Shown: positions 24,128 through 35,600 of the stretch, piece after piece
Layout of the letters: every line of letters starts with the position of its first letter
How positions within the stretch are numbered: position 1 is the stretch's first letter
From: Dermacentor variabilis
Lineage: Eukaryota; Arthropoda; Arachnida; Ixodida; Ixodidae
DNA: 64,000 nucleotides
Direction of reading: 5' to 3'
Assembly: GCF_050947875.1 (NCBI RefSeq)
Contig: NC_134577.1
Coordinates: forward strand, 66,033,639 to 66,097,638
The notes under the pieces: generated by a model
Told to the model about the DNA's origin: nothing
What the model saw: only the letters and a program-made list of their open reading frames with translations
The model's database searches: none
Program-made: the position numbers and the translations under genes

Positions 24128-25744
24128 GGTCGTTACGGCGACTTTACGATTCGTCGTTTAGCCCGTCTAATGTTTTTTTGTCGCCTTGTCTACTCGACTG
24201 AAGAAGCTTTGGTGAGCAAACATTGTTGTCGGAAGCTGTCACAACCTACAGCGCTCTTTTTCTTCGTTTCTTTCTCGCTTTACTTTTCTTTTTTTGGAGG
24301 GGGATGAGGGAGGAGCGTGTATCCACTCACGTGCGCTATCTTACGGTTGTTTCCAGTAGTGTTCCTTGACAGGACTTCTAGCTCTTGTAAACCTCAGACA
24401 TGACTTCTTTTTTTAATCGCTCATTCACGCGCATTACTAGCTCATAGCGCAGCTTATGGCGTCGCTTTATCTAGCACGACCTAGTTGTGGACTTTCGAAA
24501 TCGCCTCTGCCAGTTTGTAACGTTGTATTGAATGTGCCGTTTCTATTTTATACATTTACTTCTTTTGTTTGTTACCAAGTTTTCATTCTTCAATAGACAG
24601 CAACACGACAAATGTGTACGATAAGAACTTCTTGTACTTCAGAATTTGCTTGATAACCTTTTCGGCTACATGGTGCAGCTCGGGGGATTTGTATACGTTC
24701 CTGTTTTACTTAGCTATGTGCTGATATCGCCATTGAGGAACCCGAGCAAATTGCGATTTAATTGACGAATGATAAAACCCGCGTTGTTGACGGTTCACCC
24801 AGCTTCCCTTCAGTGTTGTTTCCATCAGTTTTCATTCGGAGCCTGTTGCCTATGCGAACGCCACTTCTGTCCCGACGGGGCCGTGAAATAGACGACACGA
24901 TGGAACGGCACTGAGTTGCTGGACGGTGTAGCATCAAGACATGTGCCTCCGTATTTGGGTGCAGCAGGTCTTTTCCCCGCATGTTGCTAAGCGCGACGCA
25001 ATTGTCTGTGTTTAACGGTTATAACACATCGTTAAGCGAAATGTTAGTAATGATATAGTATTCTTCGGGAACTTTAGACGTTATCAAGGGACGATATGCC
25101 TTTATTGAACCGTTTTCCTGCCAACTTGGTCGCTAGGTATAGTCCACGGTCTAACGGGTACAACATCGGGTATAGAGTTAGTTATACTAAATCCTAGAGG
25201 AAAAGCCGTTTGGGAAATAGTGGCAACCGGGAAGCCACTGCCATGTTGCTATCTGTCATTTTTGTAACTCAAAATATACTTAAAATATGATGCAAAAACA
25301 AGCATTTGCGCGTATTACGTACTTATGACAACGTCTAAAGTTCATTTTGTTTTTGTTTTTTTTTCAGAAAGATCCGACGGCGATGTATGAAGTTTTGATG
25401 TAAGATTTTCGGTGCGCATTGCCATGTACGGCACTCAATACGTTCACTTTAACCGCATCCACGCACTCTGCTCTGAAAGCCGCGGCATCGCTGGAAGAAT
25501 TACTTTTTCTTTGCTTTTGTCAGGACGTGTCAACAAACTTGTGACAGGCTGAAGTTTCGTGACATACCACACTCGATGAGTCGACGCGTAGGTGACACTT
25601 TCACGTAGTGCTTGTTTTTCACTCGACGTCTCAGTTCGCGCCGGTACCACATGAAGTACGCATAATGTACATGGTGTGTAACTCAGTGACCGAGTATTTG
25701 CTGATGCGAGCACGCTAAGAAACAAACAAGAGCAGTAGTTATAT

Positions 25745-25795
25745 TCTGGGATTTTACGGGTCAAAACAACGGTCTAATTATGAGGCATGCCGATG
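25745..25795 (-). mobile_element. Ruka-type SINE 3'-end fragment
   Basis: tgggattttacgggtcaaaa followed by taattatgaggcatgccg matches the reverse complement of the SINE 3' end. A GT repeat and a G-run follow. Confidence 0.5.
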
Positions 25796-27547
25796 TGTGT
25801 GTGTGTGGGGGGGGGGGGATGAACAAGGGAAGCGGTCAGCTAAACTTCACCGCGATAAGTGACGCGTAGTTAACAGGCACACTAATCTCATTATGCCAGC
25901 GTACCTATGACGTCACGCGCTGTTCACATAACCGGAACAATAGAACAAGCACACTCGCGCAACACGTAGTGAGCACGGCTTAAAGTACCCTTCGGTGGAT
26001 TTCCTCATACGTGCACGCTGTAAGAAACTAACAAAGTCAAGCAATAAACTCGACAACGTGGGGTAACATGCAACGAACCAGTTCCAGACGCGCGCGTACA
26101 CCATTACTCTAGTCCTCCCGAACACCACGCCGCGATCCGGTATACCGGAACAGCCAGCTAGCTCTCAGCGGATGCGAGCCGGCCCCGCCCACGTCGCGAA
26201 ACCAGTTAAGAAATGGCGTGGAAAAGCAACGTTGATATCGCGTCTGGCCGGCTTCATTTCGCCGCCATCTCCGCATCTTCTGGTTTCCGCGTTTCGTTCG
26301 TCTGCTCGGCACAACACCGACTCGGAACAGCCCGAGAGCTCTTCGACCAGACGGCGCGCAGCGTTGCCATGCGGGCGCAGCAGACGTCTCGTGTTATTTG
26401 ACCTTGCCTCGCGTCTTGGCGCGTGCGCAAGCTTCGTTTGCGTGCGAGGCCCCCGACGCGTACGGCGGGTCTGGCATGTCTATGGCTCGTACCTCCATTG
26501 CCCATTGCAGGGGGCTTTTGTTTCCGGCTCGGCTTTGGCACACGCAACGACGTCGCTGCCTGCTTCCCTGCGCCGCGGCTATTACGTGGGAGTCAGTGAA
26601 CCGACGGTGCTTGGCCCTTCCTTCCCGCTTTCTTGCGATCATCACGTCTGCTTTTGTGGATGTGTGTGTGTTTTGTGTTTTCTTTCTTTTGTCTTCTTTG
26701 TTCTCTCCTGCAACCTTGGCGTGCACTTTCTACGTGTTCTTCCATCACGTTCGGTATTTTTCTTTTTTTTTCCGCGGACATAAAGCTAGCTGGTGCTTCT
26801 TTTTGTGTGTGCCCGTGCGTTTGTGAGAGGAGGAAGGGCGGAAACGTGCTTACGTTCCTCTTCGAAACATTCATTACCGCGAAGGACAACTCCGCACCCT
26901 GAAGCACAGGGAACGTTGGGAACGGGATTTACGGAGTCCTCGAGCAGCATTCAATAACTGACGAGAAAAAATATATGTGTAAAAAAAAAAAAACAGTGGA
27001 AGGCGGTCAGTTCTTCCAGCAGCGCGTAGTCGTAAAGGCAAGAACAACAATGGAAAAAGTGAATTTTTTTACTCCTGTAGCACGGTCGGCGTAAAAATAA
27101 TTGTGGGACATTGGTTCTGCGACAGAGGTGGGTTTTGGCGCAATTTTGTCTTTCCGTGGATAGAACAGCACAAAGCCGTGTTAGTCGCGTATGCACCATA
27201 GTGCAGGTAGAAGATCTACGTGCTAGGTGTCGTGCCCGGTCTCTAGAAATATGGCCCTTTCCTTCAGGGTACGCGTTCTGTCAATTTTTGCTGCCGACTT
27301 TACGAAATACGAGTTTCAATTCGGACTTTGTTTGGTCAGGAAGAAATTGGAGCGAACGCTTAGCAGCATGCACAGCAAGCGCTTCTGGACTGGTGCATGA
27401 AAATTTGAATAATCTCGTACTCCTAGTCAGAAAACGTCGCATCAGAATAATTATAATGTGTAGGCCTAATGCTCGTTTTGTTTTAGTCAACACATGGTAA
27501 ATAAAGTGGACGTGGGACTGCGTGCGTAGACAGCCTAGACTGGTTAT

Positions 27548-27655
27548 ATTGTAAAATAATTTAGACCCTTAAAAACGATAAAGGTTGTAAATTGGCATAT
27601 AACTCGCACCAGTTAAACCAACAAGGGGGTAACGGTGCGGGTTATAGATAAAGGC
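27548..27655. mobile_element. 'GTGTAAA' family MITE, copy C, partial
   Basis: attgtaaaataatttagacc matches the end of copies A and B. An inner inverted pair ataactcgcacc / ggtgcgggttat is seen. The right end is lost. Confidence 0.5.
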
Positions 27656-28061
27656 GATGAAATCGGATGCCCAAGGACGTGTGTGGGATCTGTTCTAAGG
27701 AAATCGTCGGTCGAGAAGATTTCAGCAACTGGCTGCCCGGTTTATTACCTCTGACGGCAAAACGTCATCAGTTTATAATGCGTTTAGGAAGCTTGGACCG
27801 GATCGCTTAACGTTGACCGCTATTAGTCGCCCAAGCAAAATTCTTCAACGTGGTTTATCACGGCTAAAGACATTTGCCAACACAGATCACCATGCACTAA
27901 TTACTCTATAACATGCCTTTCAAGATAATAATTTCCTACTACGTGCCAAAATAGGAAATGTTTACTTGTAAATGATGTCGAATCCACGACCACTCACTTC
28001 ATTCGAAAGAAATCTGGCAAACTCTCTCCTCCTTGGGCAGCACAGTTACCTGCAGTTTGTG

Positions 28062-28425
<364 letters not shown>

Positions 28426-29244
28426 GACAGAAGCTTGGACGCCAATGGCGCAGCGAAAACTTGTTTTGCTTCGCAACTTAATAGCGCATGCCGGCTGAAA
28501 TAATGTGCTACTCCCGACGTGCGCGTTATCGATGGGCACAATATATTCAACTATAATTTCGTGTTTGCGGCAATGTGCTAGAAATATTACAGTTTTGCCG
28601 AAGCCGTGGTCTCCAAACTTTTGCTCAGTACTGTAGGCTTTTATTTTCGAGGACAGCGGCAAGCTGCTGGACTTGAATGGGAAATGCCTGCCGTATGCTG
28701 CTCCGCCCCATTCTTATTCTTTTGTGGATTTCCTTCTCACGATCCAATCAGCCAAGTACCCTTGCACAAATTCCAGAGGATGACTGCCAATCACGCCTTA
28801 CCGGTCTCTTGCTCGGTTATTGAACGTTACGTTAGTCTCCTGCCAGTTAATCTTCGAACTTACGTTTACACTTTGTTGGCTAATGTCCTCCATCATTCGT
28901 TGCAAGTCATTTACAGCGTCGCCGAAAGTCATTTACAAACCTCAGGTTCCACGTTGATTTTTCACACATAATCCTTACCCAGTCTGCAAGCTAGAATACC
29001 ACTTCTAAGCATACAGCGAATAGCACTGGAGATATTCTCCCCTGGCCTGACCCCCCTTTCGTAATCGGTATTTTTCTGCTCTTCCTATAAAAAAATTAGG
29101 ACAGCGGTGGAATCTTTAATAAAGATAGGCTAAGGTATTCACAGTTAGTTCCTGTACCCTTTGATTACGCACTATACATTAATGACTGCTGGTATCTCCG
29201 CGAATCTAATGCATTTTCGCAATCTATAACACTTTGAGTTGGGC
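28426..29244. other. No gene recognised
   Basis: Nothing certain was seen between the RTE-like fragment and the MITE at 29245. Confidence 0.45.
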
Positions 29245-29373
29245 ACGCCGTAAAATAATTCACACCCTTAAAAGAGAAAAAGGGTGTAAATGCGTCTATA
29301 ACTCACACCCTTATGGTGTCAGTTATATTCAACACCCTTTTTCACGTTTAACGGTGTAAATTATTTTACAGTG
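29245..29373. mobile_element. Foldback MITE, 'GTGTAAA' family copy A
   Basis: Left gtaaaataattcacaccctt and the inverted right end gtaaaataatttacaccgtt form the terminal repeats, with internal agaaaaagggtgt repeats. Confidence 0.65.
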
Positions 29374-29384
29374 TATTCGCGCAG

Positions 29385-29660
29385 CGATCGTTGTTACGTA
29401 AACGCATCGCAGGCGTCCGACGATGCCGGAAAGAGTTGGCTTCCGAGGTGCCGACGAAACTGGCCGATATTAAAAAGGAGACTCTTGCGTCGAAGTGGGC
29501 CGCCGCTCTGCGCAGCTCCAACCTCAAGACACAAGAGTGGGCTGTCCAGCAAGCCCGAGAGGCGGCGACGAGGCAAGGCCTCGAAGTCCCCTCATGGGAG
29601 ACCTGAGCCCGGGTCGTCAAATTTGCCGGATTCAAAATAAAGTTGTTTCTATCCAAGACG
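29385..29660 (+). pseudogene. LINE ORF2 C-terminus and 3' end
   Basis: The frame 29391-29606 ends LKTQEWAVQQAREAATRQGL then EVPSWET and a stop, followed by a short 3'UTR with aataaa (29636). This resembles the last residues of tick I/Jockey-like LINE ORF2 proteins. Only the end is left. Confidence 0.5.
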
Positions 29661-29732
29661 CAGAATCGGAGAGTGCGCGAGATTTTATGTCCTGATCACG
29701 GGTTCTTTTTTTTTTTCTCTTCAAATTTTCTA

Positions 29733-29972
29733 ACCCAGCGCGGTTGCTCAGTGGCTATTGTGTTGGGCTGCTGCGCACGAGGTCGCGGCATTGAATCCCG
29801 GCCACGGCGGCCGCATTTCCTTGGGGGCGAAATGCGAAAAACACCCGTGTACTTAGATTTAGCTGCGCGTTAATGAGCCCCAGTTGGTCTAAATTTCCAT
29901 AGTTCCCCCACAACGGCGTGCCTCATAATCAGATCGTTGTTTTGGCGCGTAAAACCCCATAATTAATTAATT
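29733..29972 (+). mobile_element. Ruka-type SINE
   Basis: Starts acccagcgcggttgctcagt; B-box region GGCATTGAATCCC is degraded; ends gcgcgtaaaaccccataatt. It lies just 3' of a LINE tail. Confidence 0.82.
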
Positions 29973-31177
29973 GAAATTTTGTCATTTGTAGAACAGCACT
30001 GACGAGGAACGGAAGGGGACGTGGCAAAATGTATGCGGCGCAGCGTGGAACTTGGTCGCGTGAGAAACGCGATTACGATGAGGCACTCTCGCCTCGCACG
30101 CATGAGCATTGACCTGATGAGAGGTCCTGAGAACTCGGCTCCAACCGGCCTCCTTTTTTTTTTTTACCTTGGAAGTCACGGAATGCTTGCGGCGTGCCGG
30201 ATAACCGTCGGTCACGGTCGCCCAGGGATTATCCGCGACGTCCCGCTTCCGGCGTGCGGGGCATAGGCGTATGCGCATATCCTCCGCACATTTGAGTCGT
30301 TATTTCGTCGAGATTCCGAATGCAGTCCGAGTATTTCACATTCCTGGCATAATTATGCGCCGCATATGGAAGCGTCGTGTGCGTATATCTAAATTCAGGT
30401 ATTTATTATTTTCTTTCCTGCAAAGGCCTACGTAGAAATGTTTCCTGTTCAAATGGGTTTTGTCAGCGGCTTAAGGATAGGAGGGAGGGGAGTTTCTTGT
30501 AAGGAACGTCTGACAAGTTTTGGTAGCCGATTGTATCGGAAGGCGACAGATGTGTCGTTATACCAATCTTGAGGCAACGCTTCCGCTTGGACCCTTCCTA
30601 ATTAATCACGTGCCCGTAACGCTCTAGTGGTGTTTTACGAAATACGCAGTGGTTGTATAGTTAAGGTACTGGTTCAGTTGTAGGTAAAGTCCTCAGATAG
30701 GCCACCAAAAAAGTAAATAAAGGTAAACAACATTTGACAACATAGACGCGAGCAATGAAATTTACAGTTTTGGTAATGTTTTAGCTTGTAACTTCGCAGT
30801 ATATTGCAACTTGACTCCCGGTCTGTAACAGGGAGCCAATGCCCAGTGAGCCCTACCGCCTTCTGCCTTGGCTTCCCCTTTCGTTTGAAAGAAATAAACA
30901 TCGAATCAAACATCAAATCAAAATGTGTAACTACGGCGTCAAACCCTTTACGTTAGTCAAGTCATCTCTATTGCACAATTTCCCCATCAAGGGACCCACC
31001 TGCACAAAGAGACAACATACCCATATGGGAAATAGGGAACAGGGATTCACTGGGATAGGGGGAGGGGCTGACTAAGCCGCCAGCCTATGTTGGCTTTGCA
31101 TTTTTTGTTTCGTGTCATCCCAGCGAGTCTGTCCTCTGTCGAAAGTCTCCTAGAAACTCGTGTCTTGACGCAAGTTT
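29973..31177. other. Upstream of the FRRS1-like start-codon exon; no element recognised
   Basis: This should be 5'UTR intron if the acceptor at 31208 is used. No TATA-initiator arrangement or clear noncoding exon can be named. Confidence 0.4.
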
Positions 31178-31208
31178 CTTTTTTTTTTCTTGTTCCTTTC
31201 TCTGCCAG
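31178..31208 (+). promoter_or_regulatory. 3' splice site in front of the start-codon exon
   Basis: A pyrimidine-rich tract of about 30 bases ends in ctgccag at 31208. This is the best acceptor near the gene start. It implies an intron in the 5'UTR and a promoter somewhere upstream, not located here. Confidence 0.6.
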
Positions 31209-31417
31209 ATATCAGGGTCGAACAGCCGCCATGGCTACGCGGTTGCCCTTCTTCGTGGCTGTGCTGCTCGTGCTGCTTGGTGGAGCGCTTCCCTATCACA
31301 CCGGCTCCCCGCAGAGCGCCTGCGACAACATGGTTCCGGGACACGGCGGCCCTTCGGAGACCTCGGCCGACGCCTACACGCTGACGGCCCAAAAGCAGGC
31401 CGACCAGAGCGTCAAAG
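31209..31417 (+). CDS. FRRS1: FRRS1-like exon with start codon (22 nt 5'UTR + 187 nt coding)
   Basis: The ATG at 31231 has a strong Kozak context (gccgccATGg). It opens a signal peptide, MATRLPFFVAVLLVLLGG, then the Reeler start ACDNMVPGHG. The donor gtgagc follows 31417, leaving phase 1. A T-rich tract ending in ctgccag at 31208 looks like a real 3' splice site, so this is probably the second transcribed exon and a noncoding first exon lies upstream. An upstream in-frame start is not needed: the signal peptide begins here. Confidence 0.88.
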
Positions 31418-32629
31418 GTGAGCTCCACTGAGCGCGCGAGGGGCAGCTTTTAACGGGCGGTTCTGCACCATGACCACAGGTAGGTCGTGCGGAATGAGTG
31501 GACGAATCAATTAATTCGACGTTGTTTCGAAATGCCAGCTACTGTCTTACCGCCGAATTCCCCCAAAAGCTATTCGAGGTGCTTTGAAAACTCAAACTTT
31601 AAAACTTAAACACACGTTGGCCGGCCTCGCTGGGGCACCTTATCCCTTTCTGTCACTTTTATACCAGGGTATCTTTAACTGTACTTGGAATGGTTTTCAG
31701 GCCAGAATATTCAGGCTATAAGAGGTTACGATTAATATTTTTTTTCGGCCTTGACGTTAAGCCTTAGGCATCATTTGAAGCGCACTGTTGTCACCGTCGC
31801 GCCAACTGCAACTGCCTCCGAGACCGTGTATACGCCGCTTCGGACGCGCTCCTCGACTGACTCGCTCCTGCGACGCCGGAGAAATCCTCACGAGGTCGTC
31901 GGGGCCGTGCCCCGGCGTGACTCTGGCGTAAGGCGCCTCAGCGCGTAACGGCACGTCGCAGCCGAGGCGTGGGCGAAAATTGCAACGCTCGCGGACGTGC
32001 TAAGCTTGCGTGCTTGTCGAGTAGCTTCTCGTATTTTTCGTCTTCTTCTTTCTTTTCTGTTTTACGATGTTGCAAAGTGACCTTTGGTGTTTCTTTGCTC
32101 ACCCCTTCCCCTCCCCCCCCCCCCCCCCCTCGTTTGCGGCTTCGCAGTCACGCTGGCTGGCACCTTCAAGGGCTTCTTGATCCAGGCGAGGAAGGCCGAC
32201 GACGTTGACAGCCTCGTGCCGGGAAAGTTTGTCCCCGAGGGCAACGTCAGCCACACGGTTGACTGTGCGGGAGAGGACGCGGTGAGCAAGCCACGAATGC
32301 GTGGTCGACGCTGGTTTTAAAAAAGTCCGTTGGCTGCCGAGTGTTACGTGCACCACCGGGCCCTCCGTATACCGACTATATATTTCTCAGCGCTGCGCGA
32401 ACTACCGCTATCGTGTCTCTTTATGAAATGCTATACGGTAAGCATCCTTGAAAAAAGAAATGTGAAAAAAAAATTTGGTTTTTGTTTACAATAGTACGTG
32501 GTAGTTTTCAGATAGCTGCCAATCACAGATTTGCTTCCGCGCGAAGAGAAAGAGAGAGAAAGCGATAAATAGAAGAGAGCAAAGGCAGGTAGGCTTGGTG
32601 CCCAGCAATAGGGGAAGTGGCTATATAGG

Positions 32630-32698
<69 letters not shown>

Positions 32699-35600
32699 TT
32701 CAATGTGCTATGTACCGAGTATACGAACGATCGCCGCGTCCTGTCGACTCGAGTTACTGCAATAACAGAAGGGCTTGCAACACTAAGGTTTCCAGAGAGC
32801 AGCCCACTTGCTTTCACTCCCACTTGCTTCCGTTTATTTAAGCATTACGAACTGCACTCTTTGCACCGACGTGATGCGTCTTGTTCGCCACGATTCGACG
32901 GAGTCTGGCCCGGGAAAATGCGCCCATTGCGCTGCCTCAAGTCACATATAGGTATTGGAATGTGCGCGAACGCACTGCAAATATCAGCTAAAAATTGAAA
33001 AAAAAAGAATCTCTAAGCACCACTCAATTAGTAGACGCCACATTGCCGACTGTTGGCAACTTTCTAAACATGTTAAGCATATTAAGCATACGTTGGCTAT
33101 CGCACCATCTACGAATTTCTTTTCAAACCTGTACTGGCCAATGTGCCATATGTGCTTCGATGGCACTGATCCCTCATAGAGTTGATTTAACGTTTGGAAC
33201 GTAACACAAAGGCTGTAGTTGCTTTTTTGATACGCTGTAGTGAAGTTTCAGCTGTGCATTACTTCAGCAAACACCAATTACTAATTAATTATAATAGTAA
33301 CTATGTTCTGAGTCAAATAACTGTTTTCTTTTTCTTCTTGTAGAAATGTACTCTATGGGACCAGAAATAAAGCTAAGCAATTTGTTCAAATTCTTTTTTT
33401 GTGTGTGTGTGGAACGTTCAGCAGCGCACCTTAATACCTTTACACTATTAATCCAACAGTGCGTTCCACAGGGCGAGTCACCGAATTTGGCAAAATGACC
33501 CCCATTCTAACGCCTGGTGCTTCGATTCTACCTCTAGGAGTGCATTACTGTTTTCTGTGTCCGAGTATGTTATTTTCTTGCGCCCAATATTGCCAACTGA
33601 GGTCCCGTTTCTGCTCCTGAATTTGAATCGCCCGCGCCAAGACGGACGAGCTGACGTAATAGTCACGTCACCTTCCTCTGTAACACACAGTCATCCAGCA
33701 CTCACGTCGCGCGGAAAGTACCGTGGCCACCGAATAGGTGACGTCATTCCAAATTTCCATTTCTCGTAATTCTCTCGCTTGCGCAAGTTCTGTTATTTTC
33801 TCGACCTAGCTCGACCTAACGTTTTCCTTTTGTGTTCCTCCAAGCTGTGACGCCAAATGTGATGAACGCTGAATGGAATGATGCCTTTCCTAAGCGGTCT
33901 GTCTACCATATCTGAGCTAACCAGGAAGCTAACACATCGCAGGGCGCACCGACGAGCTGGATCGCAAAAGGCAGCACTAGTTTCCCCAAAACGGTGCTAT
34001 ACACACAATTTATAGCTAATGAACGCGAGCCTTGTGTCCTGGCTGGACTAAACTTCGCAATTTCAACGTGCACTCTAGAGTTCTTGTTAAAGAATTTAAC
34101 TTGTGACTTTTATTTGATTATTCTATTCAGTGGTGATTATCACATAGATCACCATGTCCACAGGAGCGAATGCTGTGTTGCAGGAAAGGAATAATCTCTT
34201 GATAACCGCTACACTCCGTTTTATAATCACTTAGTGTCTTCCTGAAACCCTTATAGATAAAACTAGATATATAGCGGAGTGCTCCAAGTACCTCAGATAA
34301 CGCAGAAGAGAGTAGGAGGACCTCTTCACTCTATCTAGTCGTTCGATTGGGTGGGTCTCTTGTCATAGCTGCTTTGAGGTGTTGAGGTTTTGACAAGGTG
34401 TTAATATTGCTGGTCCCTTTGATGGTGCCGCGAAGCATACAAAGACCTCTGTAATGGAAAATATAAAAAAAAAATTCCACGGAAGTCAAGCGGAGTGACA
34501 GCTGTCCTTTCTGTTTGTCCTCTCCTGCGCCCTGTTCTTTTTTTGAAAGAGAGAGAGAGAAAGGCAAGGGAAAGAAAAGGCGGTTAACCAGAGATTATCT
34601 CCGGTTGGCTACCCTGTACCGTTGGAGGGGCAAGGGGATGTGGTAGGTGAGAGCGAAAAGGAATAAAACACGCACGCGCACACGCGCACAGGCGCGCACA
34701 CACAATACAGAACTGTTTCTGTGAGCACTGCCTTCTTCTAACTTGGGTGCTAACCCAGTAGAAGTAACCATCCCCCTTTCTTGGTTGGACTTCGACGGGT
34801 TGACTCAAGCCACTTGACGATGACTGGATCCAGTCATCGTCAGAACGTCCACGTCCAGAGAACGTCCACGTTGCTTGGAAAAGCTTCAACCGCGATATTT
34901 TGCGGTCTTCGGCTGTACAAAGATTTGCCCCCGCGGTGATATATGAAGTATTAAGGCCGCGTATGGTGACGAAGTGCAAAATGTTGGTTTATAGCGGAGA
35001 AATTGCACGGGACCATAGTGAAGAGTCTGTAATGTCTTGGGTAGATTTCGGACAGTGCCAAAACAGACCCCTAGTAACTCCCCAGTCTATGAGGACTGGC
35101 TCACACAGGCTCGCTGTCTTTGATGTATTAGTTGCTCTGATTACCTTCAAATTACCAGTCAGTTATTACCAATGATTACCAGTGAAATACACATATCCGA
35201 AGTACCTCTCTCTCTCTCTCTCTCGCTTTTTCTTTCCTTGCCATTACTGAACATAACTGGTTAAAATAAGTCACATACCCACACATGTAAACAGAAGGTG
35301 ACATTCTATACTGTGACGGCAACAAAACAGATCTGAACCAAAATATAGGTTAATCAGCGCATTGCGTAGCACAAGAGCCGATCGCAGAACGAAGCACACA
35401 GGGCGCTGTTCCGCAGTCGTACCTCGTCCTACTATATGCCCAAATTTATGCGCGACCAACCAGCCAGAATTTGCGTTTTGTGGTAACTATAAACTAGAAA
35501 ATGGCGTGCGCGTGAGTGGCCAATGCGAGCAGTTATACTGGTGGAACGAGACGACGGGTATATGGTGGGGGGGGGGGGGGGGAGGGGTGCTCCAGAGTAG

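Larger units (their letters stand above)
24128..28061. other. No gene recognised
   Basis: Except for a SINE fragment at 25745 and a partial MITE at 27548, the sequence is unassigned. 26110-26600 is the most GC-rich part and gives overlapping frames on both strands. It could hold the upstream noncoding exon or promoter of the FRRS1-like gene, but nothing proves it. Confidence 0.45.

Noticed and set aside
26172..26907. Long overlapping frames on both strands in GC-rich DNA
   Set aside because: No recognisable domain, several competing frames, low-complexity composition.
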